A stretch of DNA of 5,747 nt from Desulfobacula sp. (GCA_023139225.1 JAGLNZ010000511.1:1-5747), one strand, 5' to 3'; positions 1 through 5,688 are shown, counted from the stretch's first letter. A program made the numbers and translations. Notes: generated by a model not told the origin, from the sequence alone.

Positions 1-898
1 TTTGTGGTTCTTCCACAACTTTATTTGATTTATACATGAACGCTCCTAAAACACCAAAAAGTGCTATGGGTGACCACAAATAGCTGAACAGCGAGTGCTG
101 TATGGTTTCGGAAAGCTTGGGTGATGGTGTGTCCGGCAATACAGGCAGGTTTACTTTTTCAAAAGGAACCGAAGAGATATAGAGCCATGATGTGCCACCG
201 ACTTCTTTCTCACCATACACATGATTGATATACTTGCCTGGATTCTCCTTAAGCCTTTTTTGGGCAACATTTAAAATCGTTTCTCTTTTTCCAAATGTCA
301 GGGCTTCTGTGGGACAAATAGTTGCACAACCCGGAATACCGCCATCTTTAGATATCCTGTCATAGCAGAATGTACACTTCATCACCTTGGGTGTAATCGG
401 ATTATGATATTCATAAGCGGGAATTTCAAAAGGACATGCCACCATACAATATCTGCAGCCAATACATTTTGATACATCATATCTGACTGCGCCGGTTTCA
501 TCTTTGGTCAATGCTCCGACAATGCAGGCTGACACACAGGCCGGGTCCTGACAATGCATGCACTGAACCTTGGCATAGGTTGGAAGCGGCTTGTCAAAAT
601 CATCCAGTTTGCCTGTAAAGTACCGGTTTACCACTGTATAAGCCTTGTCATCCGGCCTTCTTTTTCTGTCAAAAATAGTACATTGACAATTGACCCGTTC
701 CGGTGTCGGCAGGTCGTTCACCTTGCTGCAGGCCTCTTCGCATTTACGGCAGCCAACACACCGGGTCAGATCCACCAGGCATCCAAAAGAATCCGGTGGC
801 GCCTTTGACTCCCATGCACTGGCAGATGAGGGCAACGCTGCAACAGATGCACCGGCCGCTCCCATGAATTTAAAAAAATTCCGTCTACTGAGTTGCAT
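1..898 (-). CDS. hybA: HybA-like Tat-exported ferredoxin with four [4Fe-4S] clusters, 3' end beyond the window
   Basis: Seen: 299 codons are open from ATG at 898 to the window edge, after a strong ribosome site (AAAGGAGG, bases 903-909). Residues 4-10 (SRRNFFK) are a twin-arginine motif, followed by an Ala-rich stretch and a likely cleavage site after A28 (ASA). Sixteen cysteines fit four [4Fe-4S] clusters: C47/50/53/57, C113/116/121/125, C145/148/151/155 and C175/178/191/195. A hydrophobic segment at about residues 270-288 would be a C-terminal membrane anchor. The segment [11 protein letters not shown], the following VPFEKVNLP and the later SETIQHSL closely resemble E. coli HybA, the electron-transfer subunit of hydrogenase 2. 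Known: HybA passes electrons between the small hydrogenase subunit and the membrane protein HybB, on the periplasmic side. Inference: this protein links a periplasmic oxidoreductase to an NrfD/HybB-type quinone protein, probably encoded just off the window. No hydrogenase small-subunit gene lies directly upstream, so the partner may not be a hydrogenase. It follows the TusA-like gene by 34 bp, in one operon. Confidence 0.88.
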   Translation of the reverse strand, partial: MQLSRRNFFKFMGAAGASVAALPSSASAWESKAPPDSFGCLVDLTRCVGCRKCEEACSKVNDLPTPERVNCQCTIFDRKRRPDDKAYTVVNRYFTGKLDDFDKPLPTYAKVQCMHCQDPACVSACIVGALTKDETGAVRYDVSKCIGCRYCMVACPFEIPAYEYHNPITPKVMKCTFCYDRISKDGGIPGCATICPTEALTFGKRETILNVAQKRLKENPGKYINHVYGEKEVGGTSWLYISSVPFEKVNLPVLPDTPSPKLSETIQHSLFSYLWSPIALFGVLGAFMYKSNKVVEEPQ

Positions 899-932
899 TT
901 TACCTCCTTTTTATTTTAACCATCTCATTATT

Positions 933-1169
933 TTATATTCTTAAACCTTTTTTTATTCCAAGACAGATACAATCCGCCTTCTTTTTTTTGTAAATCACTT
1001 CATCATTGGATCGCTTCACAATCATTATCAAATCCTGTACCACATCAATATCTGTCAGCATAACCTCTAAAACATCTCCTTTTTCCATGGATTTAATGCG
1101 GCTTTTGCATTTGAGCAGATTAAGAGGTGAAATCACGCCCCTGAGATCCAATACAATTTTTGATGCCAT
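933..1169 (-). CDS. TusA/SirA-like small protein lacking the catalytic cysteine
   Basis: Seen: 78 aa. The reading frame extends upstream to 1265, but ATG at 1169 has a GGAG ribosome site 6 bases away and is the only start downstream of the predicted sigma-54 transcription start (about 1205). The N-terminus has the TusA pattern (LDLRG, then a Pro-containing helix start at 14-20, then GDVLEV at 31-36), and the length is typical of the roughly 80-aa two-layer alpha/beta family. Known: TusA proteins carry a persulfide on the Cys of an R-C-P-x-P motif. Here the equivalent residue is Ser14 (codon TCA), giving ISPLN. The remaining cysteines are C21 on the following helix and C67 and C69 (CIC) near the end. 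Inference: it cannot use the standard persulfide-carrier mechanism; it may use C21 or the CIC pair, or act as a binding or adaptor subunit for the HybA-like complex encoded next to it. The family call is firm at fold level and the function is open. Confidence 0.8.
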   Translation of the reverse strand: MASKIVLDLRGVISPLNLLKCKSRIKSMEKGDVLEVMLTDIDVVQDLIMIVKRSNDEVIYKKKKADCICLGIKKGLRI

Positions 1170-1175
1170 AGTTAA

Positions 1176-1179
1176 CTCC
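1176..1179 (-). promoter_or_regulatory. Ribosome binding site that fixes the TusA-like start
   Basis: GGAG on the minus strand, 6 bases before ATG at 1169. It supports this start over the upstream in-frame ATG at 1265, which would add 32 residues unlike TusA and would lie upstream of the predicted transcription start. Confidence 0.7.
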
Positions 1180-1215
1180 AAATTGTTAAAATATAAAAAT
1201 ACACTAGGGTTGTAT

Positions 1216-1231
1216 TGCAACAGACGTACCG
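1216..1231 (-). promoter_or_regulatory. Sigma-54 (-24/-12) promoter of the TusA-like/HybA-like operon
   Basis: The minus strand reads CGGTACGTCTGTTGCA. Against the sigma-54 consensus TGGCACG-N4-TTGCA it has the invariant GG and GC dinucleotides at exactly 10 bases spacing, a full TTGCA -12 box and two mismatches in the -24 box. Predicted transcription starts near 1205, leaving a leader of about 36 bases before the TusA-like ATG. A sigma-54 activator gene is transcribed divergently next to it and palindromes suited to activator binding lie upstream, so position and partner both fit. The start site itself has not been mapped. Confidence 0.8.
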
Positions 1232-1242
1232 TTAATGCTACC

Positions 1243-1274
1243 AAAAACAATGATTGACATAACATATTGTTTTT
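1243..1274. repeat. Perfect 9-bp inverted repeat AAAAACAAT-N14-ATTGTTTTT
   Basis: Arms 1243-1251 and 1266-1274 are perfect complements around a 14-base spacer. It sits between the sigma-54 promoter and the upstream palindromes, at about -38 to -69 from the predicted start. The arms are almost all A/T, so a stable hairpin is unlikely. It could be an operator or a bending site (no convincing IHF consensus was seen), or chance in AT-rich DNA. Confidence 0.4.
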
Positions 1275-1332
1275 ATAGAAAAGATTAATCCATTCTATCC
1301 TTATTCTTGACTATTTTGTCATTAAATAGTAC

Positions 1333-1397
1333 TTAAACATGTGTTTAAAAACTATTTATATTTTAACACCTGTTTAAACACTTAAACGATTGTTAAC
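1333..1397. promoter_or_regulatory. Cluster of three TTAAACA-N2-TGTTTAA palindromes, probable enhancer for the adjacent sigma-54 activator
   Basis: Three 16-bp imperfect palindromes are visible. 1333-1348 is TTAAACA-TG-TGTTTAA with perfect arms, 1362-1377 is TTTAACA-CC-TGTTTAA, and 1382-1397 is TTAAACG-AT-TGTTAAC. Between the last two, 1371-1380 (TGTTTAAACA) is itself a perfect 10-bp palindrome, so seven related half-sites fall within 65 bp. Centres are about 135, 164 and 184 bp upstream of the predicted sigma-54 start, in the usual range for sigma-54 activator enhancers. Known: Fis-type activator domains bind dyad sites as dimers, often at clustered sites. Inference: these are the sites for the protein encoded at 1409-2806. 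They also lie directly in front of that gene, ending one base before its ribosome site, so binding could repress it. Confidence 0.65.
1334..1362 (+). promoter_or_regulatory. Possible sigma-70 promoter of the regulator gene
   Basis: TAAACA (1334-1339, 4 of 6 to the -35 consensus), 17 bases, then TATATT (1357-1362, 5 of 6 to the -10 consensus), with a predicted start near 1369. The first palindrome covers the -35 box and the second covers the start, which would suit autorepression. In such AT-rich DNA the match is only moderate evidence. TTGACT at 1307-1312 is another candidate -35 box but has no good -10 box at the right distance. Confidence 0.35.
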
Positions 1398-1408
1398 GGA
1401 GAGAGACC

Positions 1409-2806
1409 ATGGATGATCATGAAATGAATATCTTCTGGAAAAAAATAGTGGATACCATTAACGACGGGCTAATGTTTATCGGCCCGGAAGGTTCCATCTT
1501 AATGGTTAACAAGGCCTTTGAAGCGCTTACCGGATATACGTCAAAAGAAGCTATTGGGATGTCGTGTGAAATGTTAGGGTGTGATGCCTGTGAACATATT
1601 ATGCAGACGAATAAAGAAACGGCATGGTGTAAATTATTTGAAGACGGCCAGCAGGATATGAAAAAATGCCGCTGCCTTGTAAAATGCAAAGACGGCAGTT
1701 TTTTACCTATTTTAAAAAATGCATCCATATTATGGGATGAAAACAAGACAGCACTTGGCGTTGTCGAAACTTTAACCGATATCTCCGAGCTTACCAAGCT
1801 GGATGAAAAAGTCCATATTCTTTCCAGGCAATGTGACAGGGAAAATGACTTTTGGGGTCTGGTGGGCAAATCATATGAAATGCAGAACGTGTTTGACATG
1901 ATAAGAAAAGCCGCTCAAAGTGCTGCCCCTGTGATCATTCTTGGTGAAAGCGGAACCGGAAAAGAACTGGTTGCCAATGCCATCCATTTATGTGGTTCAA
2001 GAAAAAACGGGCCTTTTATACAACTCAATTGTGCAGCATTGAATGAAGCAGTCCTTGAAAGTGAATTGTTCGGTCATGCAAAGGGTGCATTTACAGGTGC
2101 TTACAGCAATCGTATCGGTCGATTTGAAGCCGCCAACCATGGAGATTTCTTCTTGGATGAAATCGGTGACATCCCTTTGTCTATTCAGACCAAACTACTG
2201 CGGGTTCTTGAATCGGGCCAGTTTGAAAGAGTGGGAGATATTTCATCGATCAAAGTTGATGTACGAATCATTACAGCCACAAACAGGAATCTTGATGAAT
2301 TAATAGATAAAAATGAATTCAGACAGGATCTGCTGTTCAGAATTAACGTGATCCCGATACACCTGCCGCCCTTAAGAGACAGAAAAGAAGATATCCCTTT
2401 ATTAATCACTTCTTTTATCCATCGCTTGAATTTGATAACCGGCAAAGCAATTAATGGTTTAAGCCATGATGCATTGGAAGTATTTATGGAATATCACTGG
2501 CCGGGCAATATCAGAGAACTTAAAAATGCAATGGAGTATGCTTTTGTTACTACTGAAGGGCTCACAATCCAGTTGAACCATTTGCCTCAAAAAATAAGTA
2601 CGCCGCAAAAAAGACACTCCCCCCCTGCCCCGGCACTGGCTGAAGATGATACCTTGCCCAATGAAAAATCACAATTAATCAAGGCACTTAAAAAGACAAA
2701 TGGCAACCAGACAAAGGCGGCAAAAATACTTAATATCAACAGGGTAACCGTATGGAACCGCATGAAAAAATACGGTATTGACCTTAAAAAGGTTTTGTCG
2801 GTATAA
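1409..2806 (+). CDS. Sigma-54 enhancer-binding regulator: Cys-rich PAS sensor, AAA+ ATPase, Fis-type helix-turn-helix
   Basis: Seen: 465 aa; ATG at 1409 follows GGAGAG (1398-1403) at good spacing. Domains in order: PAS at about 8-125, a short linker, AAA+ at about 150-390, a Pro-rich linker around 395-415, and a Fis-type helix-turn-helix at about 425-458. The AAA+ core is complete: Walker A GESGTGKE (179-186), the sigma-54 contact loop GAFTGA (226-231), Walker B FFLDE (247-251), arginine-finger region FRQDLLFR (304-311) and WPGNIREL (364-371). The PAS domain holds seven cysteines (C53, C58, C61, C74, C87, C89, C93). Known: GAFTGA proteins remodel sigma-54 RNA polymerase using ATP and bind DNA through the C-terminal domain. 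There is no receiver domain, so control by direct sensing rather than phosphorylation is likely. Inference: it senses a thiol, sulfane-sulfur, metal or Fe-S signal and drives the divergent sigma-54 promoter at 1216-1231. The family call is very secure; the ligand is unknown. Confidence 0.96.
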   Translation: MDDHEMNIFWKKIVDTINDGLMFIGPEGSILMVNKAFEALTGYTSKEAIGMSCEMLGCDACEHIMQTNKETAWCKLFEDGQQDMKKCRCLVKCKDGSFLPILKNASILWDENKTALGVVETLTDISELTKLDEKVHILSRQCDRENDFWGLVGKSYEMQNVFDMIRKAAQSAAPVIILGESGTGKELVANAIHLCGSRKNGPFIQLNCAALNEAVLESELFGHAKGAFTGAYSNRIGRFEAANHGDFFLDEIGDIPLSIQTKLLRVLESGQFERVGDISSIKVDVRIITATNRNLDELIDKNEFRQDLLFRINVIPIHLPPLRDRKEDIPLLITSFIHRLNLITGKAINGLSHDALEVFMEYHWPGNIRELKNAMEYAFVTTEGLTIQLNHLPQKISTPQKRHSPPAPALAEDDTLPNEKSQLIKALKKTNGNQTKAAKILNINRVTVWNRMKKYGIDLKKVLSV

Positions 2807-2807
2807 G

Positions 2808-4148
2808 CTATATTTTTTTCACCAATTGGTTTGCTGCGGTTAGCAAAGGATCCCAAACCGGTCCAAATGGCGGTGCATATGCAAGATCTGTCTGGGAAAA
2901 ATCCTCAACCGTCATTTTATTATGCAACGCCACTGCAATTGCATTGATTCTGTGGGCTACTCCCTCGTTTCCCACCATTTGTGTTCCAAGCAGGCGGCCT
3001 GTTTTTCTATCTGCCACCATATTGATATGAATTGGTGTTGAGCCGGGGTGTCCATGAGCTTTAGATCTTGTTTTAACATTGTTTTCCACAGGATCAAATC
3101 CGGCATCCACAGCTTCTTTAATGTTTAAACCTGCTCTGGCAACCTCAAGGGAAAAAACTTTAAAGACAGACGTCCCTGCCATGCCTTGGAGGCGGGTTGG
3201 AGTCCCACAGATATTATCTGCAACTGCCCACCCTGCCCTGTTTGCTCTTAAGGCCAGAGGAATCCAGCATTTATCATTCGTTACCACATGATAGGCATCG
3301 GCACAGTCTCCTGCCGCATAAATATTTTTATCGGAAGTTTTCAAACGCCTGTCCACGGCTATTGAATCAGCAATCCCCAGTTCAAGACCGATGTCTTTTG
3401 CCATTTCACTACAGGGTGTTACACCCATTGCGACAAGGACCATATCAGCCTCTAAATTCAGATTTTCACATATCACCCGGACACCATTACCAGAGGGTTC
3501 AATTTTCTGAATGGCAACGCCTGAATAGATATCAACACCATTATGGGTTAATTCCTCGTAAATAACATCTGCAAGATTTCTGGATGCCCAGGGCAAAAAA
3601 ACCGGGCCAGGCTTAACCATACTGGTTTTAACACCTCGTTTTTCAAAGCTTTCACACATTTCCAAAGCAATATATCCCATCCCGATAATCACAGCTTTTT
3701 TCACATTGTTCTGTTGTATATAGGACTTTATCAGTTTGCCGTGCTCAAGGCTTTTTAAGACCATAACCTGGGGCAAATCAAATCCAGGCAGGTCCGGAAT
3801 TACAGGAGAGGCGCCCGTGGCAATAAATAAGGTATCATAGTCAAAACTGAAAGTTTTACCTTCAATGGTTATTCCGGATACCTTTTTTGCTGTTCGGTCT
3901 ATGGCTGTAACTCTATGGCCGGTCAGAAGATTTATATTATTTTTTTCAATAAATACCTTGGCCTTTCTTACAACCAGCTTTTCCATATCTCTTTGTGGGT
4001 CAGCAATGTTATAGGGCATACCACACGCACTGTAAGAAACATCATAGGTCTGTTCTAATACAATAACATCAATATCAGGATCTTTTCTTTTTGCTCGACT
4101 TGCAGCGCTCATACCTGCTGCATCACCACCGATAATAACAAATTTCAT
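2808..4148 (-). CDS. FAD/NAD(P)-dependent oxidoreductase of the CoA-disulfide reductase / NADH oxidase / persulfide reductase family
   Basis: Seen: 446 aa; ATG at 4148 follows GGAGAAGG. An N-terminal FAD-binding GGDAAGM (7-13) is followed by the single redox cysteine C42 in SACGMPY, a second dinucleotide site IIGMGYIALE (154-163), the FAD motif YAAGDC (277-282) and the family C-terminal signature YAPPFGPVWDP (424-434). Length matches the family (about 440-450 aa without a rhodanese tail). Known: members use one active-site Cys with FAD and NAD(P)H to reduce CoA disulfide, CoA persulfide or polysulfide, or O2, in the cytoplasm. Inference: a disulfide or persulfide substrate fits the neighbourhood. 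Oddity: the segment often written AHYYPG in this family reads AHGHPG here (364-369), so a tyrosine proposed to act in CoA-disulfide reduction may be missing; Y424 of the C-terminal signature is present. Last gene of the minus-strand series. Its stop is one base from the regulator's stop. Exact substrate unresolved. Confidence 0.9.
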   Translation of the reverse strand: MKFVIIGGDAAGMSAASRAKRKDPDIDVIVLEQTYDVSYSACGMPYNIADPQRDMEKLVVRKAKVFIEKNNINLLTGHRVTAIDRTAKKVSGITIEGKTFSFDYDTLFIATGASPVIPDLPGFDLPQVMVLKSLEHGKLIKSYIQQNNVKKAVIIGMGYIALEMCESFEKRGVKTSMVKPGPVFLPWASRNLADVIYEELTHNGVDIYSGVAIQKIEPSGNGVRVICENLNLEADMVLVAMGVTPCSEMAKDIGLELGIADSIAVDRRLKTSDKNIYAAGDCADAYHVVTNDKCWIPLALRANRAGWAVADNICGTPTRLQGMAGTSVFKVFSLEVARAGLNIKEAVDAGFDPVENNVKTRSKAHGHPGSTPIHINMVADRKTGRLLGTQMVGNEGVAHRINAIAVALHNKMTVEDFSQTDLAYAPPFGPVWDPLLTAANQLVKKI

Positions 4149-4177
4149 ACCTTCTCCGTTTTTATTTGTACATCTGG

Positions 4178-4205
4178 TTTAAATTCAATGGCATGGTAAT
4201 TTAAA
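4178..4205. repeat. AT-only inverted repeat between the DUF1638 and flavoprotein genes
   Basis: TTTAAATT (4178-4185) and AATTTAAA (4198-4205) are perfect 8-bp arms around a 12-base spacer, inside the 61-bp gap before the flavoprotein gene. There is no GC in the stem and no following T-run, so it is a poor terminator. It may be a weak operator or chance. Confidence 0.3.
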
Positions 4206-4209
4206 TTGT

Positions 4210-4863
4210 TTATTTTTTCAATAGTTTCAATTGATCCATAAGCAAACCTTTAAACCGGTCCAGGGTTATGGGATATGCCTGCATGGGGATCCCCATCCAG
4301 TCACAATATTCAAGAAATTCCTCTGGACTTTCTTCCATATATTTATCCAGGTATCCAATACCATCAAGCACAACAGCACCCCCGGTATGTCTTGGAAAAT
4401 TTTCATTGGCTATGCTTTTGTCCCAGCCCTTGAATACCTGTTTTTGATATTTGACCCAGCCCGGGGTCATAAACCATACCGGTTCACCACCGGCAAGTTC
4501 GTCTGTTATCTGTTTCATCTCATCGTCAGTGGCCAGCATTCCCATGCAGTGCGAGGCTTCGATTCTCACAACTTTCAACCCTTGCTCTTCAATAACATTT
4601 TTCATTAACCTGGTCGGATTATCCGGATTGACATAGCAATACTTTCCGCCGTAAACAACAATCACGCCATTGGCAACAGATTTAGCTTTTTCAATAAACT
4701 TTATTAACTGAGTTTCAAGTTCAGGGATGTCCTGGTGAAGGCCTGGTGTTGTATAAAAAATATGTTGGGTATCAAGGAATCCTTCTTTAACAAGATGGTT
4801 GATTTCAGGACTCATGGTTCCACAGGCCACTATTGCAGTATCTTTAAATGATTGTTCTTCCAT
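4210..4863 (-). CDS. DUF1638 family protein
   Basis: Seen: 217 aa, no signal peptide or membrane segment, so cytoplasmic. ATG at 4863 follows AAGGAG at 6 bases. The pattern fits my recollection of DUF1638: an N-terminal IVACGTMSPEI (11-21) with C14, a central VIVVYGGKYC (68-76, C76 at its end), a His-Cys pair (H105-C106, ASHCMGML), TPGW (133-136) and C187 near the end. Known: the family has no established biochemical activity; I recall members near corrinoid methyltransferase genes in methanogens and anaerobes, but no such gene is in this window. Inference: the spaced Cys and His residues suggest a metal, cofactor or thiol-binding role. It lies 26 bp after the 87-aa gene, so they are probably co-transcribed; the flavoprotein gene follows 61 bp later. 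The family call rests on motif memory, not a profile search. Confidence 0.75.
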   Translation of the reverse strand: MEEQSFKDTAIVACGTMSPEINHLVKEGFLDTQHIFYTTPGLHQDIPELETQLIKFIEKAKSVANGVIVVYGGKYCYVNPDNPTRLMKNVIEEQGLKVVRIEASHCMGMLATDDEMKQITDELAGGEPVWFMTPGWVKYQKQVFKGWDKSIANENFPRHTGGAVVLDGIGYLDKYMEESPEEFLEYCDWMGIPMQAYPITLDRFKGLLMDQLKLLKK

Positions 4864-4889
4864 GATAATCTCCTTGGAGAAAATAATTA

Positions 4890-5153
4890 TTAATCCGAAT
4901 CACTGTTTAATTCACCTTCAGGAATAGCTTCATCTGAACGCCAGGTAACAAATTCTCCAGTATCAAGCACATCATCGGCAGCCACGGCTTTATCTGTCCA
5001 GACAATGCGAGTATTACACTCCCAGACTCTTTTGCCAAGATGAATCTGTCTTTGTACCAGAGCTTTATCTGATTCTTTCCTGTTCCCATGAACTGAAATA
5101 ACTTTTTTTTGGGATTCATCCAAGCTATGATCATCATATATTAATGCATACAT
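4890..5153 (-). CDS. Unrecognised 87-aa soluble protein
   Basis: I do not recognise a named family. Seen: ATG at 5153 follows AAAGGAGAAGG, a strong ribosome site, and the stop lies 26 bp before the DUF1638 start, so it is very likely real and co-translated. The protein has no signal or membrane helix. It opens MYALIYDDHSLDESQKK, has one cysteine in a KRVWECNTRIVW segment (41-52), three tryptophans (W44, W52, W71) and an acidic tail ending NSDSD. The alternation of short hydrophobic stretches suggests a small alpha/beta domain. A second frame (5137-4907) on the same strand is a shadow: it has no ribosome site of its own. Function unknown; its fixed place between usp and DUF1638 suggests a partner of one of them. 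Confidence 0.75.
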   Translation of the reverse strand: MYALIYDDHSLDESQKKVISVHGNRKESDKALVQRQIHLGKRVWECNTRIVWTDKAVAADDVLDTGEFVTWRSDEAIPEGELNSDSD

Positions 5154-5176
5154 AAGCCTTCTCCTTTCGATTTTGG

Positions 5177-5212
5177 TATGTCACTTTGATGTTATTGGAT
5201 CAAAGTGACATA
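5177..5212. repeat. Perfect 14-bp hairpin between usp and the 87-aa gene
   Basis: TATGTCACTTTGAT (5177-5190) and its exact complement ATCAAAGTGACATA (5199-5212) enclose an 8-base loop. On the minus-strand transcript it starts 20 bases after the usp stop and ends about 7 bases before the ribosome site of the next gene. No T-run follows, so it is not a standard intrinsic terminator. It could stabilise or process the mRNA to uncouple usp from the genes downstream, or be a long operator. Part of it can also pair differently (5198-5204 with 5215-5221). Confidence 0.7.
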
Positions 5213-5232
5213 TATTTGATCGTACACCATAG

Positions 5233-5688
5233 TTAACCCCTTGCAAGTCCGGGTATCATGGACGGGGGAACTATCATCACCGGACAAGGTGCATGTAAAA
5301 CAGTCTCTGCCGTTATTGGCCCAAGTGACCCTGTATTTGTGCTTTCTCCCATGGCAAGGGGAGTGTCGGTAGAAGTTCCCATAACCATCAGATCCACACC
5401 AGCGTTTCTGGCAAGCTTTGAAAGTTTACTAACCACATCTCCATCGCTAACGTTAATTGCATAGTTGTCAAACCCTGCGTTTTTCATTTGTTCCACATAT
5501 GCTTTCGCTACCCTTGTTTCAGCTTCTATAATTGCATTTTCGGCTGTTGTCTCATCAAGATTTAAGCGGCCAAGGCCGTAATATATCCACAGTTTCGCAT
5601 CATTTTCTTTTGCAAGATTCAAAGCAAAATTGAAGATATGGTCGCAATAGTCAGTCAGGCAGGTACCAAAAAGAATTTTCTTATACAT
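5233..5688 (-). CDS. Universal stress protein (UspA) family, single domain
   Basis: Seen: 151 aa; ATG at 5688 follows AAGGAAA. It opens MYKKILFGTCLTDYC, the first beta strand of the Usp fold. The centre carries SKLARNAGVDLMVMGTS (90-106) and the end TAETVLHAPCPVMIV (127-141), both highly typical of the family. Known: Usp domains are small cytoplasmic alpha/beta proteins, many binding ATP through G-x2-G-x9-G-(S/T) and acting in stress or energy-limitation responses. Oddity: that motif is not intact. After G104 the second Gly position is T107, and about six extra residues rich in Ser/Thr/Gly (112-124) separate it from the ETVL helix, so ATP binding is doubtful. First gene of the minus-strand series in this window. 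No clear promoter was seen in the 59 bases upstream of it. Confidence 0.9.
   Translation of the reverse strand: MYKKILFGTCLTDYCDHIFNFALNLAKENDAKLWIYYGLGRLNLDETTAENAIIEAETRVAKAYVEQMKNAGFDNYAINVSDGDVVSKLSKLARNAGVDLMVMGTSTDTPLAMGESTNTGSLGPITAETVLHAPCPVMIVPPSMIPGLARG

Noticed and set aside
554..944. Two overlapping 84-aa plus-strand reading frames
   Set aside because: They are antisense to the HybA-like gene, whose cysteine motifs fix the true frame; they have no ribosome site and no recognisable domain.
933..1265. Longer 110-aa version of the TusA-like protein starting at 1265
   Set aside because: The extra 32 residues do not look like TusA, the start lies upstream of the predicted sigma-54 transcription start, and ATG 1169 has a proper GGAG site.
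1254..1282. Perfect TTGACA (1254-1259) as a plus-strand -35 box for the regulator
   Set aside because: No good -10 follows at 16-18 bases (TAGAAA at best), and the implied leader would be over 100 bases. Kept only as a weak alternative.
1417..1899. 160-aa minus-strand frame opposite the PAS region
   Set aside because: It is antisense to the sigma-54 activator, whose domains are unambiguous; no ribosome site or family resemblance.
3079..3565. Plus-strand reading frames opposite the flavoprotein gene
   Set aside because: They are antisense to a clearly conserved FAD enzyme, with low-complexity His/Pro/Tyr-rich translations typical of shadow frames.
5185..5204. FNR-type site in TTTGAT...ATCAAA
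   Set aside because: FNR sites need TTGAT-N4-ATCAA; the spacing here is 8 bases, so the dyad does not fit.
5177..5212. Hairpin read as a rho-independent terminator of usp
   Set aside because: The stem is AT-rich and is followed by CCAAAATCG on the minus strand and by ATTTGATCG on the plus strand, without a T-run in either direction.
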